The notes under the pieces are model-generated. The model worked only from the letters and a program-made list of their open reading frames with translations, was not told where the DNA came from and did no database searches. Made by a program: the position numbers and the translations under genes. A stretch of DNA of 64,000 bases, taken from NCBI RefSeq assembly GCF_004342425.1, contig NZ_SLWQ01000005.1, positions 1 to 64,000 on the forward strand, read 5' to 3'. Below, piece after piece: positions 7,846 to 16,160 of this stretch. The DNA comes from Dokdonella fugitiva. GTDB lineage: Bacteria; Pseudomonadota; Gammaproteobacteria; Xanthomonadales; Rhodanobacteraceae. Positions within the stretch are counted from its first letter, which is position 1. Every line of letters starts with the position of its first letter.

Positions 7846-8991
7846 TCAACGATATCGCCTCAAGTAATGGCTTTCGAACGCTGTTTTCACCCAATGCATC
7901 GCGCGCAAGGGTGGCAGCGCCCATCCGCGACCATCCGTGCGCACGACCGCCAATCCGCGGTCGAGGGTGTCGATGATGCATACCAGTTCGGGGCGGAACG
8001 TCTGCATGTGGGTCTCGCCCCGCAGTTCGCCGAGCAAGTTGCGCGCGGCAATGCTCGCTTGAAGATCCGCTTGATGAGCCTGCTTTGGCATCCAGTCGGG
8101 CCCGGGGAAGCTGCCGCCGTCGCCAGCGACGTAGACCATGGGCGCGCCGGCGACGTGGCAGCCGGCATCAGCCTGGACGAAGCCTCCAGGGGAGCGCGGC
8201 AGTGAGGTCGCATCGAGCCATGCTTGCCCGGTCAAGCCGGGCATGAACAGCGTCATGTCGCTGCGAATGCTCGTGCGCTCCAGGACGACCGCATCGGGTT
8301 CGAAGCGCAGCGGCTTCTCGCCGAGCGCGGTTTCGATGCCGCGTCCGCGCAGTTCACGTAGGAGCAGTTCGACGGCGCGCTCGCCGAGTCGCTGGCCGGG
8401 TTTTTCCGACGGACTGAAGAACACGAGCCGGAAGCGTTCACGGCGCTGCTGTCGGCGCAGCAAGGTGTCGATGCCGAGGACGAACTCGAATACCGGACCG
8501 CCACGCATCGCCGCGAGCTCCTGCGGGTTGGAGCCGAAGCCGAAGCACAGCGTGCCGCCCTCGAGCGCATCGAGGCGATCGCGAATCGCCTCGCCCGCCG
8601 CGATGCCCTCGCACGGGATGATCGCGTGTTCGATGCCGGGCAATCCGCGCAGGAAGCGTGCGCCGGTCGCGATCACGATACCGTCGTTGGCGACCTCCCC
8701 GGCATCGGTATGCAACGTGCGTGCATCTGCCGAGAGTCCGGTCGCGCTCGCGCGGTGGAAGCGGACGCGCTGGCGCTGCAGGAAGCGATCGAGGGGGACC
8801 ACGACCTTCGAGCGGTCGCGTTCTCCTGATGGGATCCAGATCGTCCCGGGCAGGTAATGCAATTCGGCAACGGGCGCCACCAGGGTGAGTTCCGCATCGG
8901 CAGCGCGCGCGCGCAAGGTGCGCAGTGCCGTCAGCCCGGCGAAGCCGGCGCCCACCACGGTGATCCTCGGCTTCGTTGCTCTACTCCTCAT
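7846..8991 (-). CDS. Second, divergent sulfide:quinone reductase-type flavoprotein
   Basis: 381 residues of the two-dinucleotide-binding FAD oxidoreductase superfamily. The N-terminal ADP-binding motif is VVGAGFAGL (12-20); a second flavin motif is MVYVAGDGGSF (285-295). Three Cys fall where sulfide:quinone reductases keep theirs: Cys127 (IIPCEGI), Cys149 (GTLCFGFG) and Cys338 (ELVCIIDT), the last in a stretch resembling AVCLADMGD of the canonical enzyme at 13660-14946. It probably passes electrons from a sulfur compound to the quinone pool at the inner membrane. It is shorter and much diverged, so substrate could differ (for example persulfide). In line with the RND genes and the USP gene. 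Confidence 0.72.
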   Translation of the reverse strand: MRSRATKPRITVVGAGFAGLTALRTLRARAADAELTLVAPVAELHYLPGTIWIPSGERDRSKVVVPLDRFLQRQRVRFHRASATGLSADARTLHTDAGEVANDGIVIATGARFLRGLPGIEHAIIPCEGIAAGEAIRDRLDALEGGTLCFGFGSNPQELAAMRGGPVFEFVLGIDTLLRRQQRRERFRLVFFSPSEKPGQRLGERAVELLLRELRGRGIETALGEKPLRFEPDAVVLERTSIRSDMTLFMPGLTGQAWLDATSLPRSPGGFVQADAGCHVAGAPMVYVAGDGGSFPGPDWMPKQAHQADLQASIAARNLLGELRGETHMQTFRPELVCIIDTLDRGLAVVRTDGRGWALPPLRAMHWVKTAFESHYLRRYR

Positions 8992-9072
8992 CGGGTCACT
9001 CCTTTCGGCCGCTCGCCGCGATCCACGGAAAGCCCGGTAAGCGAGGCGCGCGTCGTTGTTCCGCTGCGCGCA

Positions 9073-12000
9073 TCATGCAACCTGTACGACCTCACCGGTG
9101 CGCGGTCGGCGCTTGATCGCATAGTAGAGAATTGGAATCACGACCAACGTCAGGAGCGTGCTGACCAGGATCCCGAAGATCAGCGAAATGGCGAGGCCAT
9201 TGAAGATCGGGTCATCGAGGATGAAGAACGCGCCGAGCATCGCGGCCACACCGGTGAGGGCAATTGGCTTGGCACGGACGGCGCACGCGTCGATCACCGC
9301 CTCCTCCAGCGGCACGCCGCGCTCGACTTCGTGACCGATGAAGTCCACCAGGAGAATCGAATTGCGCACGATGATGCCTGCTAAGGCAATCATGCCGATC
9401 ATGCTCGTCGCGGTGAACTGTGCTCCGAGCAATGCATGTCCCGGCATCACGCCGATCACGGTCAACGGTATCGGTGCCATGATCACGAGCGGCACGATGT
9501 AGCTTCTAAATTGCGCAACCACCAGCAGGTAGATGAGCACCATGCCGGCGGCATAGGCGATACCCATGTCGCGAAAGGTCTCGTAAGTGATCTGCCATTC
9601 GCCGTCCCACTTCACCGCATAGCGGCTCGCGTCCGCCGGTTGCGCGATGAATGTCTGGTGCAACGGCAGCGCCTCGCCTTCGAAGCGCGCATCGCGCAGC
9701 TTCCCGACTACCGCGAACATGCCGTAGAGCGGACTGTCGAGCTTGCCGGCCTCGTCGCCGGTGACGTACGCCACGGGCAAGCCGTCCTTGTGATGGATCG
9801 TGCCGTCCCACGCGTCCGTTCGCACGCTCGCCAGTTCCGACAACGGCACCAGCCTGCCCCCTTCGCCGCGCACCCGCACGGCGAGCAGCGACGACGAGGT
9901 CGCCTGCTCCGCAGCCGGCAAGCGCAGGCGAACGGGGCGCGGATACTTCGAGGTGCCGTCATGGACGAATGTGGCATCGTCGCCCGCGACGGCCGCGGCG
10001 ATCGCATCCGCGACCGCAGCCTGCGTCACACCCAGGCGTGAGGCGCGCACGCGGTCGAGCACATAGACCTCACGAGGCGCGTCGGCTTCCACGCTCGTAT
10101 CGACATCGACGATGCCTTCGATACGGGCGAACTGCTCCGACGCGAGCGCGCGCGCGATACGGCGCTGGCCCGCGTAGTCCGGCCCATAGACTTCCGCCAC
10201 GATCGGGGCGAGCACCGGAGGCCCGGGCGGCACCTCGACGACCTTCACCGATGCCCCGTAGTGCGCGCCTATCGCAGCAAGGCCCGGGCGCATGGCCAGC
10301 GCGATCGCATGACTCTGCCGCGAGCGAAGATGCTTGTCGACGAGGTTCACCTGCAAGTCGCCGACGTTACTGCCGCTGCGCAGGAAGTACTGGCGCACGA
10401 GTCCGTTGAAGTTGATCGGAGCCGCGGTGCCTGCATACCCCTGGTAGTCGAGCACTTCGGGTATCGTGTCGACTTCGGCAGCCAGTTCCTTCAACAGCGC
10501 GTCGGTTCTTTCGAGCGTATTGCCTTCCGGCAGGTCGACGATGACCTGGACTTCCGACTTGTTGTCGAACGGGAGCATCTTCAGAACGACCCATTCGACG
10601 ATCGCGAGCGATGCCGCAAGCATCACGAGCACGATCATCGAACCGAACAGGAAACGACGCCGGCGGCGGGCATGCGGCACGAGAAATGGCGACATCAATC
10701 GCCGGAACAGGCGGTGCAATCTGCCCTGCCGCTGGTCTTCGGAGGATCGCAGGGAATGCTCGCTCGCTTCATGCCGACGCAGCAGCTTGAGCGACAACCA
10801 TGGCGTGACCGTCAATGCGATGGCCAGCGACAGCAGCATCCCGGCCGACGCATTGACCGGGATCGGACGCATGTACGGCCCCATGAGCCCCGACACGAAT
10901 GCCATCGGCATGAGCGCCGCGATCACCGTGAAGGTGGCCAGGATCGTCGGGCCGCCGACTTCGTTCACGGCTCCCGGGATCACTTCGGACAACGTGCGCG
11001 TTCGCCCGTCGGGACCTGGAAGCGACAGGTGCCGATGGATGTTCTCGACGATGACGACGGCGTCGTCCACGAGAATGCCTATCGAAAAGATCAGCGCGAA
11101 CAATGAAACGCGGTTGAGGGTGAAACCCATCGCATGCGACGCGAACAGCGTCACCGCGAGCGTCAGGGCGACGGCGCTGCCGACGGCCACCGCCTCGCGC
11201 CAGCCGAGGGTGAACAGGACCAGCGCGATCACCGACAACGTGGCGAAGAGAAGCTTCTGCATCAGCTTCTGCGCTTTGTCCGAAGCAGTCCTGCCGTAGT
11301 CGCGGGTCACGGTCACGTGCACGCCGTCGGGAATCATCTCGCCCTGGAGTTGACCGACGCGGCGGGTGATCGCCGTCGTGATGTCGGACGCGTTGCTGCC
11401 AGGTTTCTTGGCGATCGCGACGGTTACCGCGGGAGCGATGCCGGCCCTCGGCCCCGGGCGGCCCGGTGGTGAACCGTACCAGGCGTAACGCGCGGGCAAG
11501 TCGGCCCTCGCCTCGACGGTGGCGACGTCCGAAATCAACAGTGGCTTGCCGCCATTGCTGCCGATGACGAGCGAGGCGACGTCTTCTGCGGACGCGAGGA
11601 AGCGGCCGGCCGTCACCGGCAACGCGCCATCGGCGCCCACGCGCTCCCCCGGTTGGTGCACCACGTTCGCGGCCTGCAGCGCCGTCGCGAGATCGCCGGG
11701 CGCGAGGCCGTACGCGGCGAGTTTCGCGGCATCGAGGGTGACCATGACCACACGATCCGGCGCGCCGATCGCGTACACGTTACGCGTGCCGGGAATGCGT
11801 TTGAGTTCGGCCTCGAGCGCATGCGCCACCTCCGCGAGGCGGCTCGCATCGGTTGACGCGTCGTCGCTCCAGAGGGTCAGGGCCATCACGGGCACGTCGT
11901 CGATGCCCTTCGGTTTCACCACAGGCGTGCCGACCCCGATGTTCCGCGGCCATGCATCTAGGTTCGAAAACACTTGGTTGTAGAGGCGTACGAGCGCAGC

Positions 12001-12342
12001 CTGCCGCTCCACCCCCACGTCGTATTCGACGGTGACCACCGCCACCCCCGGGCGGCTGACCGAGTACACGTGCTTGACGCCTTCGATTTCAGAGAGCGCC
12101 TGTTCCAGTGGCACCGCCACCAACTGCTCGACATCGCGCGCACTCGCGCCTTCGAACGGAACGATCACGTTCGCCATCGTCACGTCGATCTGCGGCTCCT
12201 CCTCGCGTGGCGTGACCATCACTGCCAGAAGGCCCAGCAGGAGCCCCGTGAGCGCGAGAATCGGCGTCAAAGGGTTGGACTGGAACGCCGCGGCCAGCCG
12301 GCCCGCGAGACCGAAGCGCGAAGGGCTCGACACGTCACTCAT
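9073..12342 (-). CDS. RND efflux permease (AcrB/HAE-like)
   Basis: 1089 residues, normal length for a homotrimeric RND pump. It has a short cytoplasmic start, TM1 at about 27-45 (LTPILALTGLLLGLLAVMV), two large periplasmic loops and two groups of TM helices. The proton-relay motif in TM4 is GILVDDAVVIVENIHRHL, with both Asp present. It works with the adaptor encoded upstream (8-base overlap) and needs a TolC-type outer channel, which is not encoded in the window. Its place between two SQR-type genes suggests export of a sulfur species or of a toxic compound formed during sulfide stress; that is inference. Confidence 0.9.
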   Translation of the reverse strand: MSDVSSPSRFGLAGRLAAAFQSNPLTPILALTGLLLGLLAVMVTPREEEPQIDVTMANVIVPFEGASARDVEQLVAVPLEQALSEIEGVKHVYSVSRPGVAVVTVEYDVGVERQAALVRLYNQVFSNLDAWPRNIGVGTPVVKPKGIDDVPVMALTLWSDDASTDASRLAEVAHALEAELKRIPGTRNVYAIGAPDRVVMVTLDAAKLAAYGLAPGDLATALQAANVVHQPGERVGADGALPVTAGRFLASAEDVASLVIGSNGGKPLLISDVATVEARADLPARYAWYGSPPGRPGPRAGIAPAVTVAIAKKPGSNASDITTAITRRVGQLQGEMIPDGVHVTVTRDYGRTASDKAQKLMQKLLFATLSVIALVLFTLGWREAVAVGSAVALTLAVTLFASHAMGFTLNRVSLFALIFSIGILVDDAVVIVENIHRHLSLPGPDGRTRTLSEVIPGAVNEVGGPTILATFTVIAALMPMAFVSGLMGPYMRPIPVNASAGMLLSLAIALTVTPWLSLKLLRRHEASEHSLRSSEDQRQGRLHRLFRRLMSPFLVPHARRRRRFLFGSMIVLVMLAASLAIVEWVVLKMLPFDNKSEVQVIVDLPEGNTLERTDALLKELAAEVDTIPEVLDYQGYAGTAAPINFNGLVRQYFLRSGSNVGDLQVNLVDKHLRSRQSHAIALAMRPGLAAIGAHYGASVKVVEVPPGPPVLAPIVAEVYGPDYAGQRRIARALASEQFARIEGIVDVDTSVEADAPREVYVLDRVRASRLGVTQAAVADAIAAAVAGDDATFVHDGTSKYPRPVRLRLPAAEQATSSSLLAVRVRGEGGRLVPLSELASVRTDAWDGTIHHKDGLPVAYVTGDEAGKLDSPLYGMFAVVGKLRDARFEGEALPLHQTFIAQPADASRYAVKWDGEWQITYETFRDMGIAYAAGMVLIYLLVVAQFRSYIVPLVIMAPIPLTVIGVMPGHALLGAQFTATSMIGMIALAGIIVRNSILLVDFIGHEVERGVPLEEAVIDACAVRAKPIALTGVAAMLGAFFILDDPIFNGLAISLIFGILVSTLLTLVVIPILYYAIKRRPRTGEVVQVA

Positions 12343-13423
12343 GCGTCGAATCCGTCGCCCGCCGCTGCGCGACCACGGCCTGCATGGCCGCGACGGGATC
12401 GCGAGCGACGATGTCGCCCGCCTTCAATCCGCTGATCACCTCCACCGTGTCCTCGTCGCGTGCGCCGAGACGAACCTGGCGCAGCAGGATCCGATCGCCC
12501 AGCTTGACGTAGACGCCGCTGAGCTCGCCGCGCTGCGCGACGGAGGCGGCGGGAATGCGTACGGACTCGCTTTCAGCTCCACCGTTTGCTGCCGCATCGA
12601 ACACGACTTTCGCGGTCGTGCCCGGCGCAGGCGGCGTCGCGATTTCAGGCAGGCTCACGCGCACCACCACGCTGTGGCTGGCGACATCCGCGGCCGGAAA
12701 TACGATCACGCGCGGCGACATCGTTTCGCTTCCATCCGGGAACAGGACGTGGGCGCGCGGATCGCGTCGGATCGCTTCGGCGCGGGTCTGCGGTACCGAT
12801 ACTTCGATGCGCAGGTCCCGTGGCGCATAGACCGACAGCAGCGGCTGCCCCGCGACCACCGTTTCGCCGGGTTCGACCTCGCGTCGCGACACCACGCCCG
12901 CGAATGGCGCTCGCACCACGGTGTATCCCGCCTGCTGCTCTGCCTGTGTCAGGCGCGCGCGTGCGGCGTCGCGCGCGGCGACGGCCGCATCACGCTCGGC
13001 ACGCGCCTGATCGAGCTGAGCGCGCGACACATATTGCGCGCCCGACAATGCATCGAAGCGCGCATAGGTGCGCTCCGCCACCACGGCAGCAGCCTCCGCC
13101 GCGCGCAACTGGGCGCGTGCCGTGTTGGCGACGGCGTCCTGTTCAACCGCGACGATCCGCACCAGCACCGCGTCGGCTTCGACGCGATCATTCACGTCGG
13201 CTTCGACCGCGGCGACGGTTCCCGCGGTTTGCGCGCTGAGATCCGCACGCTGAACCGCTTCGACCACGCCGTCCCAGGCGCGGCCGGCGATCACTGCCGG
13301 CTGCTCGACCTCGAAGGTCGACAGTTCGGGCAACGGCGGCATGCGATTGGCCGAGCGCTCACCGCCGCACGCCGCGAGTGCCAGGCTCAGCGCAGTTGGC
13401 AGCCATCGCCTATTTGAACGCAC
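12335..13423 (-). CDS. RND periplasmic adaptor (membrane fusion) lipoprotein
   Basis: About 362 residues. The N-terminus has a lipobox (LALAACGG), so the protein is probably acylated at the inner membrane. A biotinyl-lipoyl-like half motif (AQTAGTVAAVEADVNDRVEADAVL region), a helical hairpin rich in Ala/Arg/Glu, and a second lipoyl half (VRAPFAGVVSRREVEPGETV region) follow, then the beta-barrel domain. The start is uncertain: an ATG at 13441 overlaps the DUF2892 gene by 32 bases; the GTG at 13423, preceded by a G-rich site, overlaps by 14 and is given here. It overlaps the downstream pump by 8 bases. Confidence 0.88.
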   Translation of the reverse strand: MRSNRRWLPTALSLALAACGGERSANRMPPLPELSTFEVEQPAVIAGRAWDGVVEAVQRADLSAQTAGTVAAVEADVNDRVEADAVLVRIVAVEQDAVANTARAQLRAAEAAAVVAERTYARFDALSGAQYVSRAQLDQARAERDAAVAARDAARARLTQAEQQAGYTVVRAPFAGVVSRREVEPGETVVAGQPLLSVYAPRDLRIEVSVPQTRAEAIRRDPRAHVLFPDGSETMSPRVIVFPAADVASHSVVVRVSLPEIATPPAPGTTAKVVFDAAANGGAESESVRIPAASVAQRGELSGVYVKLGDRILLRQVRLGARDEDTVEVISGLKAGDIVARDPVAAMQAVVAQRRATDSTHE

Positions 13424-13616
13424 AACCGCCCCCCGGCACACCGATCTTCCTGAAGACGATCGCAGCCGGGCAGAAGCCGGTCATGCTCGCCTGCAGGAGG
13501 TTCAGGCCGATGAATGCGGTCAGCAGCAGCCACCAGGCGGAAAAGAAGTGCACCAGCAGTACGCTGACGAGAATCATCACGCCGGCGAACGCCATTACGG
13601 CTCGATCGAGATTCAT
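13410..13616 (-). CDS. DUF2892 small membrane protein (YgaP membrane-domain type)
   Basis: 68 residues starting MNLDRAVMAFAGVMILVSV, with two hydrophobic helices and GFCPAAIVFRKIGV, the typical C-terminal pattern of DUF2892. This domain is also the membrane part of YgaP, a membrane rhodanese, and stand-alone copies are common beside sulfide:quinone reductases. A role in handling sulfane sulfur at the membrane is therefore likely but not proven. An AGGAG site lies about nine bases before the start. It sits 43 bases downstream of sqr and overlaps the adaptor gene. Confidence 0.85.
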   Translation of the reverse strand: MNLDRAVMAFAGVMILVSVLLVHFFSAWWLLLTAFIGLNLLQASMTGFCPAAIVFRKIGVPGGGCAFK

Positions 13617-13659
13617 GACATCGACTCCTTCATTCACGTGGAAATTGCGTGCAACCTGC

Positions 13660-14946
13660 CTATCCATGCGTGCGACGTTCCTTGAGGCGCTCGATCCCGA
13701 GCGCGGCGAGGACGTACTTCTCGTAGATCGGTTCGGAGGTTCCGTTACGCATCTTGTAGAGGAAGTACTTCTCGAAACCGATCTTCGCCAGATGGGCCCA
13801 TTTGCCCACACCGGTCCAGGTCACGTTGCGCGGCGGGATCTGCGGCAACGCGACGAAGGCGGCACCGGTATCGCCCATGTCGGCGAGGCAGACGGCGTTC
13901 CATGTGCCCTCGTAGTCGGCGGCCTCGCCTTTCAGCTCGGCCTCAATGTTGCGCACGACGGTGCTGACCATCGACTCGATCATGAAGCCGGTCTTCGGCG
14001 CTCCCGTCGGTACCGGCGTAGCCTCCACCGGCGGAATCGCGACGCACACGCCGGCGGCGAAGATGCGCGGATACTTCGTGCTTCGCTGATGCGAATCGAC
14101 GGCGACGAAGCCGCGCGCATTGCAGAGCGACGCCACCGCAGCGACCGCAGGCACACCGCGGAAGGCGGGGATCATCATCGAGTAGCGAAACGGCACGGTG
14201 GTCGGAAGCGCCAGTTGGCCTCGTGCATCGAGCTGCTCGACATCCATCCCGTCCGCGCGCACCGTCGCGACGCGCGCGTTTTCGATCCACTTGATGTGGC
14301 GCTTGCGAAACTCCGACTCCATCAATGTCTTGGAATCCCCGACGCCGCCGAGGCCGAGATGCCCGAGGTAGGGCTCGGAGGTGACGAACGTGATGGGTAC
14401 GCGGTCACGGAGACGGCGTTTGCGCAGATCGGCGTCGAGGATCATCGCGAACTCGTACGCAGGCCCGAAGCAGCTCGCGCCCTGCACCGCGCCGACGACG
14501 ACAGGACCGGGATTCGCGAGGAAAGCCTCGTAGGCATTTCTCGCCTGCTGTGCATGCGATGCGGTACAGATCGAATGCGTATGGCCGTCCGGGCCCAGTC
14601 CCGGAATCTCGTCGAAGGCGAGATGCGGGCCCGTGCAAAGTACGAGGTAGTCGTACGACAGACGCACACCTTCGCCCGTCACCACGGCGCTCTCGTCCGC
14701 GCAGATGCGCTCGACACCGTCAGAGCGGAACGCGATGCCTCGCCGTGCCACATGCGGGGCGACGGGCATCGTGATGTCTGCCGCGTCGCGCCAGCCGATC
14801 GCCAGCCACGGATTGGACGGCGTGAAGCCGAACGCGCCTCCTCGCCCCACGAGCGTCACTTCGTGGGAAGGTCCCAGTGTTTCGCGCAGTTCGTACGCGG
14901 CACTCATGCCGCCCAAGCCTGCGCCGACGACCACGATCTTGGACAT
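13660..14946 (-). CDS. sqr: Sulfide:quinone oxidoreductase (type I)
   Basis: 428 residues that match the classical enzyme along the full length: N-terminal FAD motif VVGAGLGGMSAAYEL, then HSICTASHA (Cys127), GASCFGPAYEFAM (Cys159), EPYLGHLGLGGVGDS, PVPTGAPKTG and GTWNAVCLADMGD (Cys353). The three Cys correspond to Cys128, Cys160 and Cys356 of the Acidithiobacillus enzyme. It oxidises sulfide to sulfane sulfur or polysulfide and reduces quinone at the inner membrane. First gene of a minus-strand operon (sqr, DUF2892, adaptor, RND pump, second SQR-type gene, USP). The divergent SqrR-like repressor and an A/T-rich palindrome lie upstream. Confidence 0.95.
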   Translation of the reverse strand: MSKIVVVGAGLGGMSAAYELRETLGPSHEVTLVGRGGAFGFTPSNPWLAIGWRDAADITMPVAPHVARRGIAFRSDGVERICADESAVVTGEGVRLSYDYLVLCTGPHLAFDEIPGLGPDGHTHSICTASHAQQARNAYEAFLANPGPVVVGAVQGASCFGPAYEFAMILDADLRKRRLRDRVPITFVTSEPYLGHLGLGGVGDSKTLMESEFRKRHIKWIENARVATVRADGMDVEQLDARGQLALPTTVPFRYSMMIPAFRGVPAVAAVASLCNARGFVAVDSHQRSTKYPRIFAAGVCVAIPPVEATPVPTGAPKTGFMIESMVSTVVRNIEAELKGEAADYEGTWNAVCLADMGDTGAAFVALPQIPPRNVTWTGVGKWAHLAKIGFEKYFLYKMRNGTSEPIYEKYVLAALGIERLKERRTHG

Positions 14947-14971
14947 ATGACGTTTCCCGGCAGGGCCATCC

Positions 14972-15001
14972 TTAATATATTATCTATTTCATATATAATA
15001 A
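14972..15001. promoter_or_regulatory. A/T-rich imperfect palindrome, probable SqrR/BigR-type operator
   Basis: In the divergent promoter between sqr and the ArsR-type regulator, the sequence TTAATATAT, an 11-base spacer (TATCTATTTCA), then TATATAATA forms an imperfect inverted repeat in otherwise GC-rich DNA. BigR/SqrR proteins bind A/T-rich palindromes in the promoters of sulfide genes, and it overlaps where the -10 regions of both genes should be. Assignment is by position and composition. Confidence 0.55.
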
Positions 15002-15087
15002 TCAACTGATATTACGCGATGCTGGACGGGTTAGACTGCGCACCACCGCGCGGTTCGCCGGGCGATGTTTCGCAGGAGGAGCCGTCG

Positions 15088-15426
15088 ATGGCGCGCGGCA
15101 GAAGATCGGTTCCCGGGATCGACCCCCAGCGGATGCGCGCGCATTCGCGCGATGCCAGCCGGCTGCTCAAGACGCTCGGCAATGAGAGTCGTCTGGTGAT
15201 CCTGTGTCTGCTGGCCGAAGGCGAGCGCTCCGTGACGCAACTCAACGAGCATCTCGACCTGAGTCAACCTGCGCTCTCGCAGCATCTCGCAGTGTTGCGT
15301 GACGAGGGTCTCGTGACGACGCGACGTGAAGCGCAGACGATCTACTACGCGCTCGCGCCTAGCCCCGCCACACGAGTCGTGCAAGTTTTGCACGACATCT
15401 ATTGCGGCGCCGAATCGAAGGGCTGA
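15088..15426 (+). CDS. ArsR-family persulfide-sensing repressor (SqrR/BigR-like)
   Basis: 112 residues from the ATG at 15088, which has a strong AGGAGGAG site; the longer reading frame from 15019 has no such site. It is a winged-helix ArsR protein (LSQPALSQHLAVLRDEGLV recognition helix and wing). It lacks the metal-binding CxC of ArsR but has Cys40 (LVILCLLAEGE) and Cys106 (HDIYCG). These match the pair (41 and 107) that forms a polysulfide bridge in SqrR/BigR. It should repress the divergent sqr operon, and probably itself, until persulfides appear. Confidence 0.87.
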   Translation: MARGRRSVPGIDPQRMRAHSRDASRLLKTLGNESRLVILCLLAEGERSVTQLNEHLDLSQPALSQHLAVLRDEGLVTTRREAQTIYYALAPSPATRVVQVLHDIYCGAESKG

Positions 15427-15455
15427 CGCCGCCGTGAGGTACGTCCTTCGCTCTT

Positions 15456-15938
15456 TCATGACGTGCCTCGGCCACGGCCATGCGGCGCCCCATGCCGGAC
15501 AGCCGTCGACCTGCGGAGTTCGAAGCGGCTGACGGAAATGCCGAAGTCGAAACCTTTTCCCTTCGCCGCCAGCGCGAGCGACACCGGTCCCTTCGTCAGG
15601 ACGCGCGCAGATCCTGCACGTGCCAGGCCCACTTCACCACCGACGGCGAGGTAGGACCCGAGGACCTCGTCGATGCTCCCGACATGGGAGAAGACGCCTC
15701 TTCCGTCGGTGATCTTCCATCTGCCCGCGGCCAGGCCGACTCCCTTGGCGCTGATGTCGACGAGCACCGTCGCCCCGTCGCTGCAGAATACGACGCCCTC
15801 GCCCTTTGCGCTCGAATAGAGGGCGGACCATTCCTTCGAGGTGAAACTGAGATGGCACCGCAAGTCCGAGTCTTCCGCGCGAGCGCCCCCGATCATTGCC
15901 GGCGCGAGTGCCATCACGATCCACGCTGCCGCTTTCAT
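15456..15938 (-). CDS. Secreted hypothetical protein with an FNR/ANR-type box
   Basis: 160 residues. A signal peptide (MKAAAWIVMALAPAMIGGARA) is followed by a compact beta-rich domain with two Cys (LRCHLSF and VVFCSDG) and a Gly-rich segment (GVGLAAGRWKI, GSYLAVGGEVGLA). The last 20 residues (RRSTAVRHGAPHGRGRGTS) are basic and of low complexity, and may be a read-through tail. I do not recognise the family. It is exported to the periplasm. An FNR/ANR-type box is centred 64 bases before the start codon, with TAGTGT near the predicted -10, so it belongs to the island regulon. Convergent with the SqrR-like gene. Confidence 0.65.
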   Translation of the reverse strand: MKAAAWIVMALAPAMIGGARAEDSDLRCHLSFTSKEWSALYSSAKGEGVVFCSDGATVLVDISAKGVGLAAGRWKITDGRGVFSHVGSIDEVLGSYLAVGGEVGLARAGSARVLTKGPVSLALAAKGKGFDFGISVSRFELRRSTAVRHGAPHGRGRGTS

Positions 15939-15995
15939 GGTGGCCTCCGTCAGCCAGTTTCAGGGCCGACACTACGCCGTGCGAACGCCTGTGCA

Positions 15996-16009
15996 TTGAC
16001 GCGCATCAA
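15996..16009. promoter_or_regulatory. FNR/ANR-type box
   Basis: TTGACGCGCATCAA, centred at 16002.5. It predicts a minus-strand start near 15961 for the secreted protein gene at 15938. Confidence 0.62.
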
Positions 16010-16160
16010 GTTCGCCGACGCCCGGCTTCCGGTCATCCGTAAGTGCCATTCGCATCGGTAGCGTGTCTCGCCGGCCCGCGCGCGTGTAGGATGCATTTCG
16101 TGAAGCGACGATGCGAGCGGGCATCGATCCGAGCCCGCGCGTGACCCTACGGAAGTGCGC

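Noticed and set aside
15019..15087. Longer start of the ArsR-family regulator
   Set aside because: The extra 23 residues are not family-like, whereas the ATG at 15088 has a strong AGGAGGAG site and puts the two Cys at positions 40 and 106.
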